Origin: Arcanobacterium bovis
GTDB lineage: Bacteria > Actinomycetota > Actinomycetes > Actinomycetales > Actinomycetaceae
Assembly: GCF_004331995.1 (NCBI RefSeq)
Contig: NZ_SJDT01000001.1
Coordinates: forward strand, 396,221-460,220
DNA length: 64,000 nt
Direction of reading: 5' to 3'
The notes beneath the pieces were generated by a model that worked only from the letters and a program-made list of their open reading frames with translations, was not told where the DNA came from and did no database searches. Below are positions 35,792 through 43,853 of this stretch, piece by piece. Each line of letters opens with the position of its first letter. Within the stretch, counting starts at the first letter, position 1. The position numbers and the translations under genes were made by a program.

Positions 35792-38205
35792 GGCTTAGGG
35801 CCTTGTGAGACGACGATATCGATTGAAGCGCCTGGCGTTATCGCAGTTCCAGGTGCTGGGTTCGTAGCCACCACGGTGTTCTTGGGTTTGTCGGACCATG
35901 CGCCCGACGCCGTCACCTTGTAGCCCGCAGCACGCAAAGCCTTTGCCGCCTGGTTCATTTCCTGACCCACCACGTTAGGAACTCCAACAGGTTGATTTTG
36001 CTGGTCAGGAGTTTGCTCTTGCGCCTTCTTAGCCGGATCTTCTTCAACAGTTGTAGTCACTGGAGCGGAAGGCGACTTGAAGGATTCATGCGGCTTTCCT
36101 GCAAGGAATGCGTTATTGAAGTCGGCAAAGGCAGATGCCGCCACGGTGCCACCATAAAGAACACTGTAGCGCCGGCCATTGACCACCACATTGAGCATCG
36201 GCTCGTTGCCAGACATATGCCCAGTCCATACTGCTGTAGCTAGCTGCGGCGTGTAGCCCACAAACCATGCATGGTAAGCGTTGTTCGCCGTACCCGTCTT
36301 ACCCGCTACTGGGCGTCCACCGGCGAGACGTGCACCGGTACCACTTCCGTAACGAGCAGAAATAACTTGCTGAAGCACTGCCGTGGTGCGACGCGCAACT
36401 TCAGCTTCAATAGTTTGGCGGCAACTTGGATCTTGCTTGGCAAGCGTTTTTCCACTGCGATCTTTGATCTCAGTGAAGGAAATCGGCGTGCACATCTTTC
36501 CGTCAGCAGCGAGCGTTGCCACTGCATTTGCCATCGAAAGCGGGGTTACCGTGTTCGTTCCAAGGATCATACTGGGGTTAGGTACGAGCGGAAGCGGTTC
36601 GCCTTCTTTTGCACCGAGTTGAGCCAGTTCAGCGGCATCCTTTGCGGTAGCAAGGGAGCCACGCTCAACACCCATATCTTTTGCGATCTTGGTGATGTCA
36701 CACAGATCAAGCTGAGTTGCCATTGCGGCGAAACCTGCATTCAACGACCTTGCCGTGGTTTCAGCGACGCTACGCATACCGCCGCCTTCGCCTTCGTTGT
36801 TCTTTGGCCCGAAGGATCCCGTTGCGCTCGGCATACAGGAAATCTTCCACGCCGATGCAGGGTAGGTTTGCTCAGAAGTATTTACCTGGTCAGACGCACT
36901 CTTTCCAGCGTTAAACCACTGTGCGAGCGTGAAAATCTTGAACGTTGATCCAGCTTGAAAGCCTCCGCCGCCACCGCGCAGGCGGCCCACGTTAAGGTTG
37001 AGCTTAGTGGCATGGGGATCTTCTTTAGAAGCGTCACCATAATTGGTGTTTTGCACCATTGCGAGGATTTTTCCTGTGCCAGGCTCGATAGCGCTCAACG
37101 AACCTTGAATCGCTGAAGGATCATTGACCGGCAGGTTAGCTGTGAGAGATTGGTAAGCGTTCGCCTGGGCTTTCGGATCAAGGGTGGTAGTGATCTCAAG
37201 ACCACCGCGGTACAGCAAGCGAACACGCTCATCGCGCGATTTCCCAAAGCTCGAAGAGTTGAGGACGTCGTTCACAACCGTTTCGCAGAAATACGCTGCG
37301 TTACCTGCCGCGGCGCAACCATTTGGAGTGGGCGTAACGTGAAGCATTTGCTGAATCGGGACGGCGATTGCGGCGTCGCGCTGTTCTTTGGTGATGTAAC
37401 CAAGGCGAGCCATCTGGCTCAACACAACATCACGACGGGCTTTGGCATCCTCAGGATTTTTGATGGGATTCCAGCGGTTCGGCGCTTGGGTGATTCCGGC
37501 AAGCATTGCAGCTTGTTCGAGCGTTACTTGGCTGGCAGGAACGGAGAAGAAGTAGCGAGAAGCTGCCTCAACACCCCACTGGGATGGACCGAATTGGGCG
37601 ATATTGAGGTATCCGGTGAGGATTTCATCTTTCGTACGCTGGCGTTCGATCGCGATGGCATAGCGCGCTTCGTTGAGTTTTCGAGTAATCGTGGTGGCAG
37701 TAGCTTGGTTGATCTGTTCGGCGTCGTTAGCGATGCGCCCCTCTTCTATCAGGGCGTTCTTCACATACTGCTGGGTAATAGACGATCCACCGGCAAGATT
37801 GCCACCAGTAAAGTTGTTGAGTGCAGCGCCAATAATACCTTGGGCGTCAATGCCGTTGTGCTGCATAAAACGTTCGTCTTCGATAGCGATGACGGCGTTT
37901 TTAATCAGTGGCGAAATGCTCTCAGAGTTTACAACGATGCGGTTTTCTGCGTAGAAACGTGCAATTTCTGAACCGTCTGCCGCTCGGATAACCGACTGCT
38001 CTGATGGACGCGTGAAGTCAATCTTGGTGGGGAGATCATCGAACAGTGCCAATCCAGCGTTTGCCGCGGTTCCTGCTGAAGCAACCACGGGAATTGCTGT
38101 TGCCGCTACAAGTAGACCACCGGTAATGCACAATGCGATGAAAGAGCCTACTACCACGAGCAGCTGCACCGCATTCATGCTTTGATCACGAGAACTTTTT
38201 GCCAT
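35788..38205 (-). CDS. ponA: Class A penicillin-binding protein with PASTA domain
   Basis: An 805-residue bifunctional peptidoglycan synthase. After a membrane anchor (about 12-35), the GT51 domain shows EDERFMQHNGID and GGSSITQQYVKN. The transpeptidase domain has the SxxK motif in GSTFKIF, SLN in ARSLNAGF and KTGT in VAGKTGTANN. One PASTA domain (GVPNVVGQEMNQAAKALRAA onward) ends the protein. It is upstream of and coupled to the metallophosphoesterase, and divergent from whiB. By gene order it corresponds to mycobacterial PonA2. Confidence 0.96.
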   Translation of the reverse strand: MAKSSRDQSMNAVQLLVVVGSFIALCITGGLLVAATAIPVVASAGTAANAGLALFDDLPTKIDFTRPSEQSVIRAADGSEIARFYAENRIVVNSESISPLIKNAVIAIEDERFMQHNGIDAQGIIGAALNNFTGGNLAGGSSITQQYVKNALIEEGRIANDAEQINQATATTITRKLNEARYAIAIERQRTKDEILTGYLNIAQFGPSQWGVEAASRYFFSVPASQVTLEQAAMLAGITQAPNRWNPIKNPEDAKARRDVVLSQMARLGYITKEQRDAAIAVPIQQMLHVTPTPNGCAAAGNAAYFCETVVNDVLNSSSFGKSRDERVRLLYRGGLEITTTLDPKAQANAYQSLTANLPVNDPSAIQGSLSAIEPGTGKILAMVQNTNYGDASKEDPHATKLNLNVGRLRGGGGGFQAGSTFKIFTLAQWFNAGKSASDQVNTSEQTYPASAWKISCMPSATGSFGPKNNEGEGGGMRSVAETTARSLNAGFAAMATQLDLCDITKIAKDMGVERGSLATAKDAAELAQLGAKEGEPLPLVPNPSMILGTNTVTPLSMANAVATLAADGKMCTPISFTEIKDRSGKTLAKQDPSCRQTIEAEVARRTTAVLQQVISARYGSGTGARLAGGRPVAGKTGTANNAYHAWFVGYTPQLATAVWTGHMSGNEPMLNVVVNGRRYSVLYGGTVAASAFADFNNAFLAGKPHESFKSPSAPVTTTVEEDPAKKAQEQTPDQQNQPVGVPNVVGQEMNQAAKALRAAGYKVTASGAWSDKPKNTVVATNPAPGTAITPGASIDIVVSQGPKP

Positions 38206-38493
38206 GTACTTTAGAATACTGCCTTTGGGTGGCTTTTTCGCGTGTCTTAGCTCATTATTAGCGAATCGTTGCCAATCTGGCAGGAACTCTCATGCTCAGG
38301 GATGAATACTAGACCGATAATATTTGAGATTGGGAGTCATATATTGTAATACTTTGACATGAAAGCAATGCATTCGCAGGCACAAAGGCTGTGCCTGCCC
38401 AGATGTGCGTATTGTGAAATATCTTAGTACACTTAAAGTGATACCAGTCACGTAAGTAGCACTCAGGACTGGTCCGAAAGGAAGAGATCAACA
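38206..38493. promoter_or_regulatory. ponA-whiB divergent regulatory region with two hairpins
   Basis: No gene in 288 bp. A strong hairpin GCAGGCACA/TGTGCCTGC lies at 38376-38398, and a second, ACCAGTC/GACTGGT, at 38442-38472 in the likely 5' UTR of whiB. GAAAGGAAGAG provides the whiB ribosome-binding site. Confidence 0.45.
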
Positions 38494-38820
38494 ATGACGT
38501 TGGTAGACGAAGATCAAACATGGGCAGCTCAAGGTGCTTGCGCAAATGCTGATCCAGACTCACTTTTTGTGCGTGGGTCGGCGCAGCGGCAGGTGCGCCA
38601 GCTCTGCTTTAACTGCCCAGTCAGGATAATGTGCCTCGCCGATTCACTGAACTCCCAAATGCTGTTTGGAGTGTGGGGTGGCCTCACCGAGCGTGAACGT
38701 CGCGCCATTTTGCGCCGCTACCCAGACGAACAAAACTGGTTGGAACGGCTAACCACTTCGAACGATCAGCTAGCTGTTGAATTGCGGATGGGGCAAATTC
38801 CGCGTTTTGCCAGCAGCTAA
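38494..38820 (+). CDS. WhiB-family iron-sulfur transcriptional regulator
   Basis: A 108-residue WhiB-like protein. Cys16, Cys38, Cys41 and Cys47 (CxxC in CFNCPVRIMC) would hold a [4Fe-4S] cluster, and the sigma-binding turn is GVWGG (59-63), followed by the basic TERERRAILRR segment. The gene order next to ponA and the metallophosphoesterase resembles whiB4 of mycobacteria, which senses redox stress, but orthology needs a phylogeny. Confidence 0.92.
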   Translation: MTLVDEDQTWAAQGACANADPDSLFVRGSAQRQVRQLCFNCPVRIMCLADSLNSQMLFGVWGGLTERERRAILRRYPDEQNWLERLTTSNDQLAVELRMGQIPRFASS

Positions 38821-38850
38821 AAGTGGTTTGGACGGATTGGAAGCTGTTTC

Positions 38851-38952
38851 AGTTGCTGAAAGCTGTTCAAACAACCAAAAGCTACACCGCCATTTCGAAG
38901 TGGGCACACACGGTTGCTGAAAAGCTGGTGCACAGACAGTTGCTGAAAGCTG
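38851..38952 (+). repeat. Three copies of a 15-16 bp direct repeat
   Basis: AGTTGCTGAAAGCTG occurs at 38851-38865 and 38938-38952, with the variant GGTTGCTGAAAAGCTG at 38912-38927. The first copy also forms TTTCAG/CTGAAA. They lie between whiB and the DUF4177 gene. Confidence 0.65.
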
Positions 38953-38962
38953 CCAGCACATC

Positions 38963-38968
38963 TAGCCT
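38963..38968 (+). promoter_or_regulatory. Predicted -10 hexamer of a leaderless DUF4177 promoter
   Basis: TAGCCT is followed by TAAATT and the ATG. No Shine-Dalgarno sequence is seen. Confidence 0.4.
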
Positions 38969-38974
38969 TAAATT

Positions 38975-39133
38975 ATGACTACTTGGGAATATGTAACTGT
39001 GCCACTACTGGTTCACAACACAAAAGCAATTCTGGACAACTGGGGAATGGACGGCTGGGAGCTAGTCACTGTTTTGCCTGGTCCAGACGGAACTAATCCA
39101 GTTGCCTATATGAAGAGGCCAAAGAATGATTAG
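38975..39133 (+). CDS. DUF4177 family small protein
   Basis: A 52-residue protein beginning MTTWEYVTVPLL and containing NWGMDGWELVTVLPGPDG, the signature of DUF4177. Such short proteins commonly sit directly before a RidA gene in actinobacteria. Its stop overlaps the RidA start by 8 bp (ATGATTAG), so the two are coupled. Function unknown. The predicted mRNA is leaderless. Confidence 0.82.
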   Translation: MTTWEYVTVPLLVHNTKAILDNWGMDGWELVTVLPGPDGTNPVAYMKRPKND

Positions 39134-39584
39134 CGAGAAACTAAGCGAGCTCGGAATTGAATTACCGCAGGTGGTTGCGCCACTTGCGGCATATACTCCC
39201 GCTCAAAAGATCGGAAATACTGTGCGCACATCCGGTCAACTGCCGATGGTTGAGGGAAAATTGCCTCTTACTGGAAAAGTTGGGGCAGAAGTTACTCCCC
39301 AGCAGGCGAAAGACCTCGCTCGCATCGCGATTCTTAACGCTCTGGCTGCTGCTTCGTCTGTAGCCGGAGGGATTGATCATATCGAGAAAATTGTTCACGT
39401 AACGGGATTCGTAGCCTCGGCTCCAGATTTTACAGGGCAGCCCGGCGTCGTCAACGGCGCATCGGAACTGCTCGGAGATCTTTTTGGCAACGACGGCGTC
39501 CACACCCGTTCGGCGATAGGCGTGAGCGTATTGCCACTGGATGCGCCGGTGGAGATCGAGTTAACGGTGCTGGTCAAAGACTGA
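39126..39584 (+). CDS. RidA family protein
   Basis: A 152-residue RidA/YjgF-type protein, family enzymes that hydrolyse reactive enamine/imine intermediates from amino-acid metabolism. It begins in the longer actinobacterial style (LSELGIELPQVVAPLAAYTP), with VRTSGQLPMVEGKL, GGIDHIEKIVHVTGFVASA and a C-terminal HTRSAIGVSVLPLDAPVEIE. The canonical RidA arginine is represented in HTRSAIG. It is translated from within the end of the DUF4177 gene. Confidence 0.88.
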   Translation: MISEKLSELGIELPQVVAPLAAYTPAQKIGNTVRTSGQLPMVEGKLPLTGKVGAEVTPQQAKDLARIAILNALAAASSVAGGIDHIEKIVHVTGFVASAPDFTGQPGVVNGASELLGDLFGNDGVHTRSAIGVSVLPLDAPVEIELTVLVKD

Positions 39585-39631
39585 GTAGCGAAGCAAACTC
39601 ACGCAATCTTCCGAACATAGATTTTTATAAG

Positions 39632-39706
39632 TGCCCTAACTTAGGCGATTCTTTCGACATCGCGCCCTATATGCGCGATGTACGTGTCAGAGCCTAAGTT
39701 AGGGCA
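39632..39706. repeat. Nested inverted repeat (75 bp)
   Basis: Outer 15-bp arms TGCCCTAACTTAGGC and GCCTAAGTTAGGGCA enclose an inner perfect stem ACATCGCGC/GCGCGATGT (39657-39681). Each outer arm also contains the palindrome CCTAA-N-TTAGG. It lies between convergent RidA and crp genes and has no T tract. Confidence 0.75.
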
Positions 39707-39760
39707 TGCGCAACCAGACTCCTCTAATAGTCTAATAGTCGGCTTTTGGTAGTAAATGCA

Positions 39761-39792
39761 GTGGTGGGCGGGAAGATGTTCCCGCCCACCAC
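39761..39792 (-). terminator. Hairpin terminator after crp
   Basis: GTGGTGGGCGGGAA pairs perfectly with TTCCCGCCCACCAC around GATG, 32 bp beyond the crp stop. T richness on the minus-strand exit side is modest. Confidence 0.75.
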
Positions 39793-39823
39793 AAAGTTAG
39801 CCTCGATCAGAGTCGAATATCGT

Positions 39824-40501
39824 TCAGTGTGCGCGACGCTGGAGTCGAGCAACTTGAATCAGCAGAACTGCACGTCCTTCAAGGCGAATCCAGCCGCGGG
39901 AGGTGAAGTCAGCAAGAGACTTATTAACAGTCTCGCGCGAAGCGCCAACGAGATGTGCGAGTTCTTCCTGAGTGAGGTCATGTGCCACGTAGATGCCCTC
40001 TGGGGTGCGCTCGCCAAAGCGCTCAGCGAGATCGAGAAGAGCCTTTGCAACACGACCCGGCACATCGGAGAACACCAGATCAGCCATCTGCTGGTTGGTG
40101 TTGCGCAAACGCAATGCGAGCTGACGCAGCATCGAGATAGCGAGCTTTGGATGCTCCTCGATGTACTGGCGCATGTCTGCATGCGAGAGAACAAGCAGAC
40201 GAGTCGGAGCAATCGCAGTAACGGTTGAAGAACGTGGCTCAAGATCGAACAGTGAAAGTTCACCGATAATTTCGCCTGGTCCGAGCACTGCGATGAGGTT
40301 CTCGCGACCGTCGTCAGCCGTGTGGGACAGCTTTACTTTTCCATCTGCGACCAAGTAAAGCCGGTCTCCGGAGTCGCCTTCCTGGAAAAGCGATTCTCCA
40401 CGCTTCAGGGAGGTCTCTGACATGAGGGCAGCTAAGGCCTGGCGGTCTTCGTCGGTGAGACCTTTGAAGAGCTCGACGTTACTAAGAACGTTGGAATCCA
40501 T
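39824..40501 (-). CDS. crp: Crp/Fnr family transcriptional regulator
   Basis: A 225-residue cAMP-receptor-type regulator. The cyclic-nucleotide-binding beta-roll carries GEIIGELSLFDLEPRSSTV, with the phosphate-cassette Glu and Arg-Ser. The C-terminal HTH is LTQEELAHLVGASRETVNKS. No Fnr cysteines are present, so it is Crp/GlxR-like. The ATG at 40501 is supported by AAGGAAGG; a 19-residue upstream extension is rejected. The crp-nth divergent order matches other actinobacteria. Confidence 0.93.
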   Translation of the reverse strand: MDSNVLSNVELFKGLTDEDRQALAALMSETSLKRGESLFQEGDSGDRLYLVADGKVKLSHTADDGRENLIAVLGPGEIIGELSLFDLEPRSSTVTAIAPTRLLVLSHADMRQYIEEHPKLAISMLRQLALRLRNTNQQMADLVFSDVPGRVAKALLDLAERFGERTPEGIYVAHDLTQEELAHLVGASRETVNKSLADFTSRGWIRLEGRAVLLIQVARLQRRAH

Positions 40502-40707
40502 CCGAATTCCTTCCTTTACTTTGCGGTTATTGAAAATCTGTACACTATCAGTGTGCACTTGTGGGAGAGGTCATATCAAGTTAAATTGTGCCATGTATTC
40601 GATGTTTTAGCATAGGTTCTGCGAAAATTAAGTGATTTTGATTCGGCTTCAGCTCGGTCATTCACAGCAACAGCAACGAAATTACAATTCCGGAAAAGGG
40701 GAGCATA

Positions 40708-41406
40708 ATGGCGAAAAAGTCGGCAAAAGAGATATTTCCGCCACGTCCCAGAGCGCTCGCCGCGCGACAACAGGCCGCACGGGAGATTACCGAGCGCTTA
40801 GCTGAGCTTTATCCGAACTCACAGTGCGCGCTCGTTCATCGCAACGCATTCGAGCTCCTTTGTGCCACAGTTCTTTCCGCGCAGACCACTGACGCGCGCG
40901 TCAACAGCGTAACTCCCGAATTGTTCGAAACGTACCCAGACGCCGTCGCCATGGCTGGTGCCCCGCTGGAGGATCTGGAACGCATCTTGCACCCGCTAGG
41001 CTTCTTCCGAGCGAAAGCGAAGTCCCTGCGTGAGCTGTCTATTTCTTTGGTGGAGAAGTACGACGGCGAAGTGCCAGCGCAGCTTGAAAGTCTCGTTACG
41101 CTGCGCGGAGTTGGGCGCAAAACGGCAAACGTGGTGCTTGGAAATGCTTTTGACATCCCCGGAATCACTGTTGATACCCACGTCGGAAGGCTGGCACGAC
41201 GCTGGGGTTGGACCCGTGAAAAAGATCCCGTAGCTGCAGAAATGGACATCGCGAAAGTACTTCCCGGGGAAAATTGGACGCTGATATGCCATCGAATCAT
41301 CGATCATGGCCGTCAGGTTTGCCATTCACGCAAACCTGCCTGCTATGAATGTGGATTAGCTCAGCTGTGCCCGTCTTTTGACCTGCTCAACGGGATGAAT
41401 TCCTAA
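40708..41406 (+). CDS. nth: Endonuclease III
   Basis: A 232-residue base-excision repair DNA glycosylase/AP lyase for oxidised pyrimidines. The helix-hairpin-helix LRGVGRKTANVVLG contains the catalytic Lys, the catalytic Asp is in VDTHVGRLARR, and the C-terminal [4Fe-4S] motif is C-x6-C-x2-C-x5-C (CHSRKPACYECGLAQLC). AAAGGGGAG precedes the ATG. Confidence 0.95.
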   Translation: MAKKSAKEIFPPRPRALAARQQAAREITERLAELYPNSQCALVHRNAFELLCATVLSAQTTDARVNSVTPELFETYPDAVAMAGAPLEDLERILHPLGFFRAKAKSLRELSISLVEKYDGEVPAQLESLVTLRGVGRKTANVVLGNAFDIPGITVDTHVGRLARRWGWTREKDPVAAEMDIAKVLPGENWTLICHRIIDHGRQVCHSRKPACYECGLAQLCPSFDLLNGMNS

Positions 41407-41488
41407 CGCAAGAATTGGTACGCGGGTTGGTAGACGCTTCCGTCGGCTCATAGCCAACTCTTAGCCAATTTACGATGAACCAGCCAGT

Positions 41489-42403
41489 TCACAAGGAATC
41501 AAGAAATTCGAGCAAGAGCTGGGTGAACGCTTCCGGTTGTTCTTCAGGAACGAAGTGACCGGCGTCGGGAATCGTGGCACGCTCATAGCGCCCTAGCGCG
41601 AACTCGCGATCTTTGTACCAAGCGCGTTTGGGAAGTAAGGGATCAAGATCGCCGCGCACAGCCAACACCGGAATACACACCGGATTGGCCGACTCGCGCA
41701 AATATCGTCGACCCGTAAGCGATTGCTGCGCAAGCATAGTCCACCTGAGCTGCGCCAAAGCAACGCTTGCCGCTCCCGGCAAACGCATTGCCTGCGCATA
41801 AAGGTCGGCTTGACCCGCTGCTCCACGGTTGTTTGGAGCAGACCATTCCTTGAGGAGGTTCTTCATCGAGGAAGTGCTGGTCAGGCCACGTTGTGAAATC
41901 GGCGTGATGAACGATGTGATCGCGTGACGCCAGGCTTTGAACGTGATGTGAGCGCCGAAACGGTGCAAAGTGCGTGGATGTGGCGAGGATACCGTAACTA
42001 GCCCACTGAACAGCTGCGGAGCCATCGCCACCGCAGACCACGCCAAACCACCGCCGCGTCCATGCCCCACAAGCACCGCTTTCGAAGCACCCATTGAGCG
42101 CACAATCGCAATGAGGTCTTGACTCAAAAGGAGCGAATCTTCCGAATGCGGAGTTTTGTCTGATCCTCCGAATCCGCGCCGGTCAATAGCGATAACCTCG
42201 TAGCCAGCAGAAGCGATCTCAGCTACTTGATTGCGCCACGCCCACCAGTATTGTGGAAAACCATGCACGAGGATGACCAGCGGTTTTTCAGCCGAGTGCT
42301 CGCCGGCATGCACAACATGAAACTGCGCCCCGTTTGCTTGGATGAGCCGATGCTCCCACGGACCCGGAAGGGTTACGCAGGAATTATCTGCTGGTGAGGT
42401 CAC
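41489..42403 (-). CDS. Alpha/beta hydrolase, epoxide-hydrolase-like, lacking the nucleophile
   Basis: A 304-residue alpha/beta-hydrolase-fold protein of the epoxide hydrolase/haloalkane dehalogenase type. The oxyanion motif is HGFPQYWWAW (48-57). The acid (VRGDLDPLLP) and histidine (DAGHFVPEEQP) are both present. The nucleophile elbow, normally GHDxGG, reads GHGRGG (113-118), so the attacking residue at 115 is Gly. It may be a non-catalytic or altered enzyme. GTG start overlapping the upstream membrane-protein stop by 4 bp. Gene position corresponds to ephE near nth in mycobacteria. Confidence 0.85.
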   Translation of the reverse strand: MTSPADNSCVTLPGPWEHRLIQANGAQFHVVHAGEHSAEKPLVILVHGFPQYWWAWRNQVAEIASAGYEVIAIDRRGFGGSDKTPHSEDSLLLSQDLIAIVRSMGASKAVLVGHGRGGGLAWSAVAMAPQLFSGLVTVSSPHPRTLHRFGAHITFKAWRHAITSFITPISQRGLTSTSSMKNLLKEWSAPNNRGAAGQADLYAQAMRLPGAASVALAQLRWTMLAQQSLTGRRYLRESANPVCIPVLAVRGDLDPLLPKRAWYKDREFALGRYERATIPDAGHFVPEEQPEAFTQLLLEFLDSL

Positions 42404-43692
42404 TGATTCTGATCCTTTAGCAGCAGTTCACGACGTGCGATGGCGGCGGCTCTAACAGCGCCCCGGCGTCGTGCGCCATGCGCAACTACACCAAGGAAGA
42501 GCAGCACAAAACCCAAAATTGCGACGCGACCCGTTGCCAAATCGAGGTTCAAGTGATGCGCTACGTTTGCAGTGAAGGCATTGTAAGAGCCAATAGCTTC
42601 ATCGACGCGTGCCGCAAAACGTGCCCCGCGCGTTGGCAAGAGAATCGCAATAGTGCCAGCGATGGCAACCAAAGCTCCCAAGACTTGCGCACCGAGCGAC
42701 GACGCGCGCGCCACGAGGAAGATCACGAGCATCACGACGACGCCGGCAACCAGCTCGCCCAATGCCAAGAAATTCAGCGAACCAGTATCCCACGGATTAT
42801 TCTTCACCATGCCGAGACGCACGCCTGCGTCCGAAAGCAGATACCAAGCCAGTGGAAGAAGCAACAGTGTTGCGAAAAAGATTCCAATATGTGCTCCCGT
42901 GCGCGACTGTGGCTCGTCAGGCACTTCGAGGTATGCGTCGTCGCCTGGATCAGCAGACCAACGAGCCTGCCGATCGCCGTCGTGATCTGGGCCGGCAGCT
43001 TGCACGAAACCTTCGCGATTTTCCGCGTATTCAGCATTGACCGCGGTATCCGCGCTGGCATGAGCAGCGTCGGTATTAAGAGCCCCTGCCGCAGCAGTTA
43101 CAGCCATGCCGCCAGCGGCGAAACCAGTTCCAACAGAAGAAATATTTGCTTCTGCGTCATCTACACCGAGTCCGCTCGTGAAAGTTTCGTCCTGCGCGAG
43201 AGCGCGGTTACGGCTCGGACGTGCGGTATCGTCGGCGTCGTCGGCAGAATGAGCCGAGACGACGTCTACCAACGTGGCGTTCTTGCGCTCCTCATCTGGG
43301 AGAGCGTTGTAACCTTCAGAGCGCCCCTCAGCTACACGCGAAGAATCCTCTGATGAAGTGAACAGTGGATCAGCGGCGTTACTTGAATCAGCAGGCTGCG
43401 CAGTATCGGTGCGCTCGGTGGCCAGCAAGTGCAATTCACTACCTGCTTCGCCAGCAGAATCACCGGTGGACTCTACGTGCTTGCCTTCGGTTTCGTCGTC
43501 GGACGCGTCGTCGGCAACGGCAGCGCTGTGCGCAGAAAAAGCTTGATCCCAAGCGACAAGATCCGAATCACCATAGGAAAGTCCGGACTTCTCGGCAGCT
43601 TGAACGTCGTCTTGCTCAAGCGGTGCAAGCACGTCATCGTCGTCAAAAGGGCGGCGCGATGCTGAGTTGTATGGATCGGTAGGTGTTGTCAC
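42400..43692 (-). CDS. Acidic N-terminal, four-helix membrane protein of unknown function
   Basis: A 430-residue protein. The first roughly 270 residues are acidic and of low complexity (many Asp, Ala, Ser), probably disordered; the C-terminal part has about four transmembrane helices (IGIFFATLLLLPLAWYLLS, FLALGELVAGVVVMLVIFLV, VLGALVAIAGTIAILLP and VAILGFVLLFLGVVAHG), followed by a basic tail. The GTG at 43692 is preferred over the ATG two codons upstream because AAGGAG lies 6 nt before the GTG. It is coupled to the hydrolase gene and divergent from the pilus operon. Confidence 0.75.
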   Translation of the reverse strand: MTTPTDPYNSASRRPFDDDDVLAPLEQDDVQAAEKSGLSYGDSDLVAWDQAFSAHSAAVADDASDDETEGKHVESTGDSAGEAGSELHLLATERTDTAQPADSSNAADPLFTSSEDSSRVAEGRSEGYNALPDEERKNATLVDVVSAHSADDADDTARPSRNRALAQDETFTSGLGVDDAEANISSVGTGFAAGGMAVTAAAGALNTDAAHASADTAVNAEYAENREGFVQAAGPDHDGDRQARWSADPGDDAYLEVPDEPQSRTGAHIGIFFATLLLLPLAWYLLSDAGVRLGMVKNNPWDTGSLNFLALGELVAGVVVMLVIFLVARASSLGAQVLGALVAIAGTIAILLPTRGARFAARVDEAIGSYNAFTANVAHHLNLDLATGRVAILGFVLLFLGVVAHGARRRGAVRAAAIARRELLLKDQNQ

Positions 43693-43778
43693 GGTCATCT
43701 CCTTGTGAATACTTCTTATTCGAACGCTACTTGTTTTCGTCCGCTTGCAGGAGAAAATGGCACGGCGTGGCGCGAAAT

Positions 43779-43787
43779 TGTGGATAA
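43779..43787 (-). other. DnaA-box-like 9-mer before the pilus operon
   Basis: TGTGGATAA is the exact complement of the DnaA consensus TTATCCACA, in the divergent region upstream of the Ssd/CpaE gene. A partial second match, CTTTCCACA, follows at 43795-43803. Confidence 0.45.
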
Positions 43788-43853
43788 CTTCGGACTTTCC
43801 ACAGCACTGAATTTTTTGCCGCAACGCATTTATATTTGCGCCACACTTTCCGC

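Noticed and set aside
42478..43353. Long plus-strand frame opposite the acidic membrane protein gene
   Set aside because: The minus-strand frame has a clear RBS and transmembrane helices; the plus-strand product is Cys/Arg-rich and unlike any protein.
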